From the NCBI RefSeq assembly GCF_010669285.1, contig NZ_CP048711.1:3844001-3908000 (forward strand): 64,000 nucleotides of DNA. Direction: 5' to 3'. A program made the translations under genes and the position numbers. Source of the stretch: Kineobactrum salinum. Its GTDB lineage: Bacteria; Pseudomonadota; Gammaproteobacteria; Pseudomonadales; Halieaceae. The notes below the pieces were generated by a model. The model was not told the origin of the DNA. It ran no database searches and was given only the letters and a program-made list of their open reading frames with translations. This document shows positions 9,114 to 18,556 of this stretch, one piece after another (the stretch's first letter is position 1; every line of letters starts with the position of its first letter).

Positions 9114-10301
9114 GTGGAAGACCAATTCCAGCGCATCCAGCGCCTGCCCCCCTATGTTTTCAACATCATTGGTGAGCTGAAGCAAAAAGCCCGGGCCGCG
9201 GGCCAGGATGTGATCGATTTCGGCATGGGCAATCCCGACCAGCCCACCCCCAGCCATATTGTCGACAAACTGGTAGAGACCGCCCGCCGCGGCGACACCC
9301 ACCGCTACTCCCAGTCCAAGGGCATTCCGCGCCTGCGCCGCGCCATCTGCAACTGGTACCAGCGCCGCTACGACGTCAACCTGGACCCGGAAACCGAGGC
9401 CATCGTCACGCTCGGCTCCAAGGAGGGCCTGGCCCACCTCGCGCTGGCCACCACCGGTCCAGGTGATGCCATCCTGGTGCCCAATCCTTCCTACCCGATT
9501 CACCCCTACGGCTTTGTCATTTCCGGCGCCGATATCCGGCACATTCCGATGGGGGATGAAAACGAATTCTTCGAAGAGATGGAAAACGCGATACGCAACA
9601 GCTGGCCCCGGCCCAAGATGCTGGTACTCAGCTTTCCATCCAATCCCACCACTCACTGTGTGGAACTGGAATTTTTTGAACGGGTCATTGCGATGGCCCG
9701 CGAACATCAGATCTGGGTAGTGCAGGACCTGGCCTACGCCGACCTGTGCTACGACGGTTATGTGGCTCCCTCCATCCTCCAGGTCGAGGGCGCCCGTGAA
9801 GTGGCGGTCGAATTCTTCAGCATGTCCAAAAGCTACAATATGCCCGGCTGGCGGGTAGGTTTCTGCTGCGGTAATCAACAGCTGATAGGCGCCCTGGCGC
9901 GGATAAAATCCTATCTCGACTACGGCATGTTCACGCCGATACAGGTGGCCGCCATCGCCGCGCTGGAGGGCGACCAGAGCTGCGTCAGTGAAATCAACGC
10001 CATGTACAAGGCCCGCCGCGACGTGCTCTGCAGCGGGCTCAACACCCTGGGCTGGCCGGTCACTCCGCCCAAGGCGACCATGTTTGTGTGGGCGCAGATC
10101 CCCGAATGCTACCGGGCGCTGGGCTCGATCGAATTCAGCAAGAAACTGCTGCAGGACGCCCAGGTGGCAGTATCGCCGGGCATCGGCTTTGGTGAATACG
10201 GCGAGGGCTTTGTCCGCTTCGGTCTGATCGAGAACGAACACCGTACCCGGCAGGCGCTGCGCAACATCAAGCGCATGTTCAGGACGGATGGCAACACCTG
10301 A
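9114..10301 (+). CDS. alaC: Alanine transaminase AlaC (class I/II aminotransferase)
   Basis: A PLP-dependent aminotransferase of fold type I that makes alanine from pyruvate and glutamate. [34 protein letters not shown] and [17 protein letters not shown] (with the Schiff-base lysine in MSKSYN) match AlaC/YfdZ closely. The start is uncertain: GTG at 9114 gives MEDQFQRIQ, close to the family N-terminus, while TTG at 9084 is possible; neither has a strong ribosome-binding site. It lies between dsbC and hom, which are directly adjacent in some relatives, and two stem-loop elements follow it. Confidence 0.9.
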   Translation: MEDQFQRIQRLPPYVFNIIGELKQKARAAGQDVIDFGMGNPDQPTPSHIVDKLVETARRGDTHRYSQSKGIPRLRRAICNWYQRRYDVNLDPETEAIVTLGSKEGLAHLALATTGPGDAILVPNPSYPIHPYGFVISGADIRHIPMGDENEFFEEMENAIRNSWPRPKMLVLSFPSNPTTHCVELEFFERVIAMAREHQIWVVQDLAYADLCYDGYVAPSILQVEGAREVAVEFFSMSKSYNMPGWRVGFCCGNQQLIGALARIKSYLDYGMFTPIQVAAIAALEGDQSCVSEINAMYKARRDVLCSGLNTLGWPVTPPKATMFVWAQIPECYRALGSIEFSKKLLQDAQVAVSPGIGFGEYGEGFVRFGLIENEHRTRQALRNIKRMFRTDGNT

Positions 10302-10333
10302 AACAAAGGTGCTCGGACTGGGCTCTCGGGTTA

Positions 10334-10445
10334 GGCCTGTCTCTGTCCCGCCCTTGCTGAGACCGTTTGCAGCATGGATGCTGCAACCGAGCCCCCATGG
10401 AAGGGTTCACGGCGAGTCTCAGCAAGGGTGGGATAGAGGCAGGCC
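10334..10445 (+). repeat. Stem-loop element, copy 2
   Basis: Arms 10334-10363 and 10416-10445 pair over 30 positions: 27 Watson-Crick and 3 G-U as plus-strand RNA. The 52-nt core (10364-10415) differs from copy 1 at only three positions (in hairpin B, in the linker TTAACGG/TTCACGG, and the last base). The arms share only the junction-proximal GAGAC/GTCTC with copy 1. It starts 32 bp after the alaC stop. Confidence 0.9.
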
Positions 10446-10591
10446 GGAACGGACACTCAATGTCATTGAGCCTCGAATCATTTTTTGCAAGTATTGGCAG
10501 GAATACGGTGGATCATGTTGTCCCACATTTTCGCAGAGTATTTGGTTACGAGTGTCGAATCGCCGGGCAGCAGGGCGGCACTTCGACCGCC

Positions 10592-10705
10592 GAGACATCG
10601 ACCGGGATATGGTGTTCAAGACGCGCCGTGAACCCGTCCCTGGGGGCTCGGATGCGACATCCATGTCGCATACGGTCTTGAACACCATACCCCGGTCGAT
10701 ATCTC
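10592..10705 (-). repeat. Stem-loop element, copy 3 (inverted)
   Basis: Arms 10592-10622 and 10675-10705 pair over 31 positions. The two non-Watson-Crick positions are G-U only on the minus strand, which is also the strand on which the core reads in the same sense as copies 1 and 2. The core (10623-10674) is again 52 nt. Hairpin A is ATGCGACA-TGGA-TGTCGCAT, so three base pairs changed relative to the other copies and all three remained paired. Between copies 2 and 3 lie about 146 bp with no supported gene; the copy ends 28 bp before hom. Confidence 0.9.
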
Positions 10706-10733
10706 TAGCCTTGTAGCCGAATTATGGGACAGC

Positions 10734-12059
10734 ATGACAATGGATGACAGTTTGAAACCAGTGAGAATCGGAATCTGCGGTCTCGGCACCGTGGGCAGTG
10801 GCACCTTCAACGTGCTGCTGGAAAACGCCGACGCCATTGCGGCCCGGGCCCGGGCTCCGCTGCAGGTCACGCATGTCGGTGCGCGGCGGGACAACCCCGC
10901 CTGTGATCTCGCCGGCATCCGCCTCAGCCGCGATATTTTCGAGGTCGCGCGCGATCCGGAAGTCGACGTGCTGGTGGAGTTGATTGGCGGCACCACCGTG
11001 GCGCGCGAATTGATTGAGACCGCGATCCGCTCCGGCAAACACGTTGTGACCGCGAACAAGGCGCTCATCGCCGAGTACGGCAATGAGCTCTTTGCGCTGG
11101 CCGCCGAGCACAATGTTGCGCTGCGCTATGAAGCTGCCGTCGCCGGTGGCATTCCGATCATCAAGGCTCTGCGTGAGGGCCTGGCCGGCAACCGTATCGA
11201 GTGGCTGGCCGGCATCATCAATGGCACCGGCAACTATATTCTCAGCGAGATGCGCGAGCACCGGCGCGAGTTTGCCGACGTGCTGGCCGAAGCGCAGGCG
11301 CTGGGCTACGCCGAGGCGGACCCGACCTTCGACGTGGAGGGTATAGACGCCGCCCACAAGCTGGTGATCCTGGCGTCGCTGGCCTTCGGCATCCCGCTGC
11401 AGTTCGCCTCCGTCTATACTGAGGGGATTACGCTGCTGACACCGCAGGATCTGGACTACGCGGAAGAGCTGGGCTACCGGGTCAAGCATCTGGGTATTGC
11501 CAAACAGGGCGATCGAGGCGTGGAACTGCGGGTGCATCCTACGCTGATACCGAAGGACCAGTTGCTGGCCAACGTCAACGGCGTCAAGAACGCGGTGCTG
11601 GTGGAAGGCAGTGCGGTCGGACCGACGCTGTACTACGGCGCTGGCGCCGGCGGCAAGCCTACCGCCTCGGCGGTGGTGGCCGATCTGGTCGATCTGGCGC
11701 GGGACCTCAGCGCCGGTCAGGTCAGCCGGGTGCCGTCGCTGTCGTTTGCGGATACCTCCTTGCAGGACTTGCCCATCCTGCCGATGGCGGAGGTCGAGAC
11801 GCCCTGGTATCTGCGCATGGAGGCAGACGACAAGCCCGGAGTGCTGTCCCGGATAGCGTCCATTTTCAGTGACCAGGGCATCAGTATCGAGGCCCTGATC
11901 CAGAAGGCTCCCACCGCTGGTCAGGTGCGGGTGCCCCTGATCGTGCTGACCAACCGCGCAGCGCAGGGCCGGGTGGATGATGCCGTAGAGCAGATCGAGG
12001 CACTGGACAGCATCGCGGGCAGGGTCACCCGTATACGCGTGGAAATACTGGACGGCTGA
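10734..12059 (+). CDS. hom: Homoserine dehydrogenase
   Basis: A 441-residue NAD(P)H-dependent enzyme reducing aspartate semialdehyde to homoserine, the branch point to threonine and methionine. The Rossmann motif GICGLGTVGSGT is near residue 12, the substrate domain carries GIINGTGNYIL and EAQALGYAEADPTFDVEG, and a C-terminal ACT domain (about 350-430; ADDKPGVLSRIASIFSDQGI) suggests threonine feedback. GGGACAG precedes the ATG. thrC follows by 13 bp, so they form an operon. No leader peptide rich in Thr/Ile codons was seen upstream. Confidence 0.95.
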   Translation: MTMDDSLKPVRIGICGLGTVGSGTFNVLLENADAIAARARAPLQVTHVGARRDNPACDLAGIRLSRDIFEVARDPEVDVLVELIGGTTVARELIETAIRSGKHVVTANKALIAEYGNELFALAAEHNVALRYEAAVAGGIPIIKALREGLAGNRIEWLAGIINGTGNYILSEMREHRREFADVLAEAQALGYAEADPTFDVEGIDAAHKLVILASLAFGIPLQFASVYTEGITLLTPQDLDYAEELGYRVKHLGIAKQGDRGVELRVHPTLIPKDQLLANVNGVKNAVLVEGSAVGPTLYYGAGAGGKPTASAVVADLVDLARDLSAGQVSRVPSLSFADTSLQDLPILPMAEVETPWYLRMEADDKPGVLSRIASIFSDQGISIEALIQKAPTAGQVRVPLIVLTNRAAQGRVDDAVEQIEALDSIAGRVTRIRVEILDG

Positions 12060-12072
12060 CAGGCGGACAAAC

Positions 12073-13470
12073 ATGAAATACATAAGCACCCGGGGCGGGG
12101 CCCCGGCACTGGATTTTGAACAGGTTCTGCTGACCGGGCTGGCGCAGGATGGCGGCCTCTATCTGCCCGAGACGCTGCCCCGGTTCAGCGCCGACGAGAT
12201 TGCCGCGATGGCGGAGCTGGATTATCCGCAACTGGCCCAGCGCATCATCGAGCCGTTCGTGGGCGACTGTATTCCCGCCGCCGACCTGCAGCAGATTATC
12301 GTCGATACCTATGCCGTGTTTCGTCACAATGCGGTGGCCCCGCTGGTGCAACTGGGCCACAACCAGTGGGTGCTGGAGCTGTTCCACGGGCCCACGCTGG
12401 CATTCAAGGATTTTGCACTGCAACTGCTGGGTCGCCTGCTGGACTATGTGCTGGAGCGGCGCCACCAGAAAGTGGTGATCATGGGCGCCACCTCGGGGGA
12501 CACTGGTTCGGCGGCGATCGAGGGCTGCAAGCGCTGCAAGAATATCGACATCTTCATCCTCCACCCCCACGAACGGGTGTCGGAGGTCCAGCGCCGGCAG
12601 ATGACCACGGTGGTGGGTGACAACATCCACAACCTGGCGATACAGGGCAATTTCGACGACTGTCAGGCGATGGTCAAGGCCAGCTTTGGCGACCGCTCCT
12701 TCCTGCCCGACGACCGTCGCCTGGTGGCTGTGAACTCGATCAACTGGGCCCGGATCATGGCCCAGATCGTCTATTATTTCTACGCCGCCGTGGCGCTGGG
12801 GGCACCGGCCCGGCCGCTGGCCTTCTCGGTGCCCACCGGCAATTTTGGCGATATATTCGCCGGCTACCTGGCAAGGCAGATGGGCCTGCCGGTGGCGCGG
12901 CTGATCATCGCCACCAACCGCAACGATGTGCTGCACAGGGTCATGACCACGGCCACCTATGGCCGCCAGACGCTGGAACATACCCTGTCGCCGAGCATGG
13001 ATATCACGGTGTCCAGCAACTTCGAGCGCCTGCTGTTCGATCTCTATGACCGCGACGGCGCTGCGATCGCCGCGCTGATGAGCGATTTCGATCGTGGCGA
13101 TATCCAGCTCTCGGACGCGGCAATATCCCGCGCCCGCAGCCTGTTCAGCAGCTACCGCGTACCGGACGAGGAGACCTGCGCCCAGATCGCCGCGACCTGG
13201 CAGGACTGCGAGTACCTGCTGGACCCCCACAGCGCCATCGGCGTCAAGGCGGCACTGGCCTCGGGTCTCGGCGCCGAGATACCGGTGGTCACTCTCGCCA
13301 CGGCCCACCCGGCCAAGTTCCCCCAGGCGGTTACCCGGGCCGGGATCGGTGCCGAACCTGCACTGCCGCTGCATCTGGTGGACCTGTTCGATCGCCGCGA
13401 GCGCTGCGAAGTGCTGCCGCTGGATCTGTCCGCGGTGCAGACATTCATGGCGAATAACCTGGGCGCCTGA
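12073..13470 (+). CDS. thrC: Threonine synthase
   Basis: A 465-residue PLP enzyme that converts O-phosphohomoserine to threonine. Features: STRGGAP start, LFHGPTLAFKDFALQ (PLP lysine in FKDFALQ), GATSGDTGSAA and SVPTGNFGDIFAGY. It belongs to the longer, Gram-negative class of threonine synthases. It follows hom and overlaps the likely recJ start codon by one base. Confidence 0.96.
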   Translation: MKYISTRGGAPALDFEQVLLTGLAQDGGLYLPETLPRFSADEIAAMAELDYPQLAQRIIEPFVGDCIPAADLQQIIVDTYAVFRHNAVAPLVQLGHNQWVLELFHGPTLAFKDFALQLLGRLLDYVLERRHQKVVIMGATSGDTGSAAIEGCKRCKNIDIFILHPHERVSEVQRRQMTTVVGDNIHNLAIQGNFDDCQAMVKASFGDRSFLPDDRRLVAVNSINWARIMAQIVYYFYAAVALGAPARPLAFSVPTGNFGDIFAGYLARQMGLPVARLIIATNRNDVLHRVMTTATYGRQTLEHTLSPSMDITVSSNFERLLFDLYDRDGAAIAALMSDFDRGDIQLSDAAISRARSLFSSYRVPDEETCAQIAATWQDCEYLLDPHSAIGVKAALASGLGAEIPVVTLATAHPAKFPQAVTRAGIGAEPALPLHLVDLFDRRERCEVLPLDLSAVQTFMANNLGA

Positions 13471-15205
13471 TGGCGTCCGCGACTGTGCGGCGCATCCGGC
13501 GGCGCGCAGCCACCGTACCCCGGCCCTGCTGGCCGGGGGCCTGCATCCGTTGCTGGCGCGGGTCTACGGCGGCCGCGGGGTGACCGACCCCGGCGAGTTG
13601 CAGCTGTCATTCCGGGACCTGCTGCCCCCGCTGCAACTGAGCGGCTGCGAGCAGGCCGCGCGCCTGCTGGCGGATGCACTGGCCTGCCAGCAGCGACTGC
13701 TGATCGTCGGCGACTTCGATGCCGATGGTGCCACCAGTACTGCGCTGGCGGTCACTGTGCTGCGGGCCTGCGGCGCCCGGCAGGTGGATTACCTGGTACC
13801 CAACCGTTTCGAATACGGCTACGGCCTGACCCCCGAGATCGTCGAACTGGCAGCGCAGCGCCAGCCGGACCTGATCATCACCGTGGACAACGGCATCTCC
13901 AGTATCGAGGGGGTAGCTGCCGCCCGCGCCCGCGGCATCGCCACTCTGGTGACCGACCACCACCTGGCCGGCAGTGAGCTGCCGGCGGCGGATGTGATCG
14001 TGAATCCCAACCAGCCCGGCTGCGGTTTCCCCAGCAAATGCATCGCCGGGGTCGGGGTGATCTTCTACGTGATGCTGGCGCTGCGGGCGGAGCTGCGCAG
14101 CCGCGGCTGGTTCGAGCAGGCCGGATTGACGGAGCCGCAGCTGGCGGACTGCCTGGACCTGGTCGCGCTGGGCACGGTCGCGGATGTGGTGCCACTGGAT
14201 CGCAACAACCGTATCCTGGTGGCGGCCGGGCTGCAGCGGATACGTGCCGGCCGGGCCCGGCCCGGCATCCGCGCGCTGCTGGAAATTGCGGGCCGCAATG
14301 CCGCTACGGTGGTGGCATCGGACCTGGGTTTTGCGGTGGGGCCACGGTTGAACGCGGCGGGGCGGCTGGAGGACATGTCGATAGGTATCGAATGCCTGCT
14401 GGCGGAGTCCGGGCGCGAGGCTGCCGAGCGTGCGGCGCGGCTGCAGCAGCTGAACCTGGAGCGGCGCGCGATCGAGCAGGATATGCAGCAAGAGGCGCTG
14501 GCACTGCTCGCCGGGCTGGAACTGACGGCTGACCGGGCGGCAATCACCCTGTACGAACCCGGCTGGCACCAGGGTGTGATCGGCATCCTGGCATCGCGGA
14601 TCAAGGATCGTCTGCACCGGCCGACCATAGCCTTTGCCGATGCGGACGCAGAGGGCCAGGAATTGAAAGGCTCGGCGCGCTCCATCAACGGTATTCATAT
14701 TCGCGATGTGCTGGATGCGGTGGCGACCCGGCAGCCCGGCCTGATCACCCGTTTTGGCGGTCACGCGATGGCGGCGGGGCTGAGTCTGCCCAGCGACCAC
14801 TATCCGGCTTTTGCCGAGGCCTTTGTCGCCGAGGTGGCCCGCCACGGCCGCGACCTGGACCTGGAGGCCGTGCTGGAGTCCGACGGTGAGCTGCAGGCGC
14901 CGGATTTCGATCTGGAACTCGCCACGATGCTGCGCTTCGCCGGGCCCTGGGGCCAGCATTTCCCGGAACCGCTGTTCGACGGTCGCTTCCGAATCGTGCA
15001 GCAACGGCTGGTGGGGACCCGGCATTTGAAACTGGTACTGGCGCTACCGGGCACTGACACGGTGGTGGATGCGATTGCCTTCAATGTCGATACCGAGTGC
15101 TGGCCCGACCCCGGGCGGGAGTGGCTGGAGGCGGCCTACCGGCTGGAGGTCAACGAATTCCGCGGCAATCGCAGCCTGCAGCTGATGATAGAACAGCTGC
15201 TGTAG
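13470..15205 (+). CDS. recJ: Single-stranded-DNA exonuclease RecJ (apparent N-terminal frameshift)
   Basis: A 5'-3' ssDNA exonuclease of the DHH phosphoesterase family acting in RecF recombination and mismatch repair. Motifs: VGDFDADGATSTAL, TVDNGISS, TDHHLAG (the DHH) and a DHHA1 domain (SARSINGIHIRD, RFGGHAMAAG). The body frame has no convincing start: it runs open far back through thrC. The ATG at 13470 in another frame gives MASATVRRIRRR, typical of RecJ, and one missing base near 13515-13522 (a C run) joins it to ALLAGGLHPLLARVY. With that base the protein has 578 residues, the usual length. Confidence 0.85.
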
Positions 15206-15276
15206 GCAGGTCCGCCTGTGGCCTGAATTCGCCGCCTGCGGTACACTGCGCGACTTTTCAACCGGAGCCTGGACGC

Positions 15277-16375
15277 ATGCTCGAGATCAATCCCCTGTTA
15301 CAGACCCTCAAGGATATCGAGGTACGCACCGACGTACTGAGGGGGTACCTTTGACTTTGCCAATCGCAAGGATCGCCTCAACGAGGTAGAGCGGGAACTG
15401 TCGGAACCCAGCGTCTGGGATGACCCGGAGCGGGCCCAGGAGCTGGGCCGGGAGCGGGCCTCGCTGGAGAACATTGTCAGCACCATTGAGCGGCTGGACA
15501 GTGCCACCGGCGACGCAGCGGACCTGTTGGAGCTGGCCGCAGCGGAGGATGATGAGGCCACCGTCACCGAGCTGCGGGCCGATATCGACGGCCTGCTGGA
15601 ACTGCTGGGACAACTGGAATTCCGCCGCATGTTCAGCGGCGAGATGGACGTCAACAATGCCTTCCTGGACATCCAGGCCGGTTCCGGCGGCACCGAGGCC
15701 CAGGACTGGGCCGAGATGCTGCTGCGCATGTACCTGCGCTGGGGCGAGGCCCGTGGCTTTGCCACCAGCCTGATCGAAGTGTCCGGGGGGGAGGTCGCCG
15801 GCATCAAGAGTGCCACCATCCAGTTCGAGGGCGAATATGCCTTCGGTTGGCTGCGCACTGAAACCGGCGTCCACCGGCTGGTGCGCAAATCGCCCTTCGA
15901 TTCTGGCAATCGCCGCCATACATCGTTTGCGTCGGTATTCGTGTCGCCGGAGATCGACGACAATATCGAGATCGAAATCAATCCCGCCGATCTGCGGGTG
16001 GATACCTATCGCGCCAGCGGCGCCGGCGGCCAGCACGTCAACAAGACTGACTCGGCGGTGCGGCTGACCCACAACCCCTCCGGCATTGTAGTGCAGTGCC
16101 AGACCGAGCGTTCCCAGCACCAGAACCGCGACCGCGCCATGAAGCTGCTGCGCGGCAAGCTGTACGAGATGGAGATCCAGAAGCGCAGCGTGGAGAAGCA
16201 GGCCATGGAGGACAGCAAGGCGGACATCGGTTGGGGCAGCCAGATCCGCTCCTATGTGCTGGACCAGTCGCGGATCAAGGACCTGCGCACCGGAGTGGAA
16301 ACCAGCAACACCCAGGCGGTGCTGGATGGCGCCATCGATCAGTTCATAGAAGCCTCGCTGAAAAAGGGGCTGTAA
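15277..16375 (+). CDS. prfB: Peptide chain release factor 2 (programmed +1 frameshift)
   Basis: RF2 ends translation at UGA and UAA. A 25-codon first frame (15277-15354) ends in TGA, and the rest continues in +1 from GAC at 15353. The protein has the RF2 recognition motif SPF (RKSPFDSGN) and the GGQ catalytic motif ([17 protein letters not shown]). This is the classic autoregulated layout, where low RF2 favours frameshifting. Full length is about 365 residues. lysS follows 9 nt later, the standard prfB-lysS pair. Confidence 0.96.
15338..15355 (+). promoter_or_regulatory. prfB recoding site
   Basis: The sequence AGGGGGTACCTTTGAC places a Shine-Dalgarno-like AGGGGG a few bases before CTT-TGA-C. 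The ribosome slips from CTT onto TTT when the UGA is slowly decoded. CTT TGA C matches the near-universal RF2 slippage site; the spacer carries TAC where E. coli has TAT. Confidence 0.95.
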
Positions 16376-16384
16376 GGCAGGGAT

Positions 16385-17881
16385 ATGAGTGACAGTGAAA
16401 CAGGCCCGCGCGGGCAGGAAGATGACAACAAGCTGATTGCCGAGCGCCGCGGCAAACTGGCGCAGTTGCGCCAGCAGGGCAATGCCTTTCCCAACGACTT
16501 CCGGCGCAGCGCGCTGGCCGCGGAACTGCACCGCGAATTCGATGATCATGCCAAGGAAGAACTGGAAGCCGCCAACCAGCAGTATGCCGTGGCCGGACGC
16601 CTGGTGCGCAATCGTGGCGCGTTTTTGCAGATCCAGGATGGTTCCGGCCAGATCCAGCTGTACCTGAACCGCCGAGCGCTGGATGAGGCGGTCCTGGCGC
16701 AGATCAAGAGCTGGGACCTGGGCGATATCGTCTGCGCCAGGGGACCCATTCACAAGTCGGGCAAGGGCGAACTGTATATCAACATGGAATGGGCCCAGCT
16801 GCTGACCAAGGCCCTGCGGCCGCTGCCGGACAAGTACCACGGCCTGGCGGACCAGGAGCTGCGCTACCGCCAGCGCTATGTGGACCTGATCGTGAACCCC
16901 GAATCGCGGGCGGTGTTCCAGCTGCGCTCGCGGATCGTCGGCTTTATCCGCCAGTACATGGAGGGCCGCGGCTTCATGGAGGTGGAGACCCCGATGATGC
17001 AGGTGGTGCCGGGCGGTGCCGCTGCCAAGCCCTTTGTCACCCACCACAACGCGCTGGACCTGGACATGTATCTGCGCATCGCGCCGGAGTTGTACCTGAA
17101 GCGGCTGGTGGTTGGCGGCTTCGAGAAGGTCTATGAGATCAACCGCAGCTTCCGCAACGAGGGCTTGTCCACCCGCCACAATCCCGAGTTCACGATGCTC
17201 GAATACTACTGGGCCTACGCAGACTACCTCGACGCGATGGACCTGACCGAGGATCTGCTGCGGCAGCTGACGGCGGCGGTACTGGGCGATTCCACGGTGC
17301 ACTATCAGGGCTGCAGCTACGACTTCTCGCAGCCCTTTGACCGCATGACCGTGTTTGACTCCATCCTCCAGTACAATCCGGACGTCAGTGCAGCGCAGCT
17401 GAGTGACCCGGAAGCCGCCCGTGAACTGGCCCACGGCCTCGGGATCGCACTGAACGACGGCTGGGGTCTGGGCAAGGTACAGCTCGAGATCTTCGAGAAA
17501 ACCGTGGAGAACCGGCTGGACCAGCCAACCTTTATCACCGCCTACCCGACCGAAGTCTCGCCGCTGGCGCGGCGCAATGATGACGATCCCTTTGTCACTG
17601 ACCGGTTCGAGTTTTTTGTCGGCGGGCGCGAACTCGCCAACGGTTTCTCGGAACTCAATGATGCCGAAGATCAGGCCGAGCGGTTTCGTGCCCAGGTGGC
17701 GGAGAAGGATGCTGGTGACGAAGAGGCCATGCACTTCGACCAGGACTATATCAGGGCGCTGGAGTATGGCATGCCGCCGACCGCGGGCGAAGGTATCGGG
17801 ATTGACCGGCTGGTGATGCTGCTGGCCGACGCGCCCTCGATCCGGGATGTGCTGCTGTTTCCGCACATGCGGCCCGAATAG
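16385..17881 (+). CDS. lysS: Lysyl-tRNA synthetase, class II
   Basis: A 498-residue class II enzyme with an N-terminal OB-fold anticodon domain (about 65-155) and the catalytic domain. Motif 1 region [10 protein letters not shown], motif 2 [20 protein letters not shown] and motif 3 [11 protein letters not shown] are all present. [20 protein letters not shown] matches the lysine pocket region. The start ATG follows AGGGAT, 9 nt after prfB. Confidence 0.97.
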   Translation: MSDSETGPRGQEDDNKLIAERRGKLAQLRQQGNAFPNDFRRSALAAELHREFDDHAKEELEAANQQYAVAGRLVRNRGAFLQIQDGSGQIQLYLNRRALDEAVLAQIKSWDLGDIVCARGPIHKSGKGELYINMEWAQLLTKALRPLPDKYHGLADQELRYRQRYVDLIVNPESRAVFQLRSRIVGFIRQYMEGRGFMEVETPMMQVVPGGAAAKPFVTHHNALDLDMYLRIAPELYLKRLVVGGFEKVYEINRSFRNEGLSTRHNPEFTMLEYYWAYADYLDAMDLTEDLLRQLTAAVLGDSTVHYQGCSYDFSQPFDRMTVFDSILQYNPDVSAAQLSDPEAARELAHGLGIALNDGWGLGKVQLEIFEKTVENRLDQPTFITAYPTEVSPLARRNDDDPFVTDRFEFFVGGRELANGFSELNDAEDQAERFRAQVAEKDAGDEEAMHFDQDYIRALEYGMPPTAGEGIGIDRLVMLLADAPSIRDVLLFPHMRPE

Positions 17882-17968
17882 GGTGGGGCAGAGCCTGGTG
17901 AATCGCTACCGCTGGCGGCCGGTGTTACACTGACGCGGATGACCACAACCGCAAGGAAACAGCCTGTC

Positions 17969-18556
17969 ATGGCGCTCGTGCGATGCTCTTTGACCGCGGT
18001 CGCGGCACTGGTGCTGGTGGCCTGTACAACAACAGCTCCTGCCGAACCGCCGGTGGCGGCCGAGCAAGCTCCAGCCACCACCCCGGAACTGACCCTGAAC
18101 CTGCCCACGCGGGAAACCTGCGATTGTGAGCCGCTACCCGAGCGCGACCTGACTTTTCTCGAGCGCGGATTTGCCGCGGTGAGCCAGGCTGATACGGTAG
18201 CTGCAGCCGAGCACTTCCAGCGCTACAAGCGCCTGGAAAGCTCCGCCGAGGCACAGTGGGAAGCGGATATTGCGATAGCCTACCTGAGCATGTCACCGAA
18301 CAGTCCGTTCTTTGACCGCGAGGCCGCCAGCAAAAGCTACCAGCGCCTGGCGAAGGCGCTGCGGGCCGACATGCAGGTGCATCCGACCACGCTGCTGCTG
18401 CGCGATGCACTGGAGTCCTTCGTGGTGATGCATCGCCATATCGAGGACCTCGAAAACAGCAATGCCACCCTCAAGGAAGATCTGGAGAAGCGCGAGGAGG
18501 CAATCAAGCGCCTGCGGGAGCTGACCCTGGGGCAGTCACGGGCAAATCGACCGTAA
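17969..18556 (+). CDS. Predicted lipoprotein with C-terminal coiled coil
   Basis: A 195-residue protein from the ATG at 17969, chosen because AAGGAAA lies about 10 nt upstream; an ATG 30 nt earlier lacks one. The lipobox LVAC places the acylated cysteine at residue 19. A Pro/Ala-rich linker, a helical middle (LERGFAAVSQADTVAAAEHF) and a charged heptad-like end (LENSNATLKEDLEKREEAIK) follow. It resembles the QseG/YfhG type of sensor-associated lipoprotein in size and layout, but that link is an inference. Its last 53 nt overlap the end of the convergent histidine-kinase gene. Confidence 0.72.
   Translation: MALVRCSLTAVAALVLVACTTTAPAEPPVAAEQAPATTPELTLNLPTRETCDCEPLPERDLTFLERGFAAVSQADTVAAAEHFQRYKRLESSAEAQWEADIAIAYLSMSPNSPFFDREAASKSYQRLAKALRADMQVHPTTLLLRDALESFVVMHRHIEDLENSNATLKEDLEKREEAIKRLRELTLGQSRANRP

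Noticed and set aside
13094-15205. A 703-residue reading of RecJ starting inside thrC
   Set aside because: The extra 125 residues are an off-frame translation of thrC. A start at 13470 with one corrected base gives the normal RecJ length and N-terminus.
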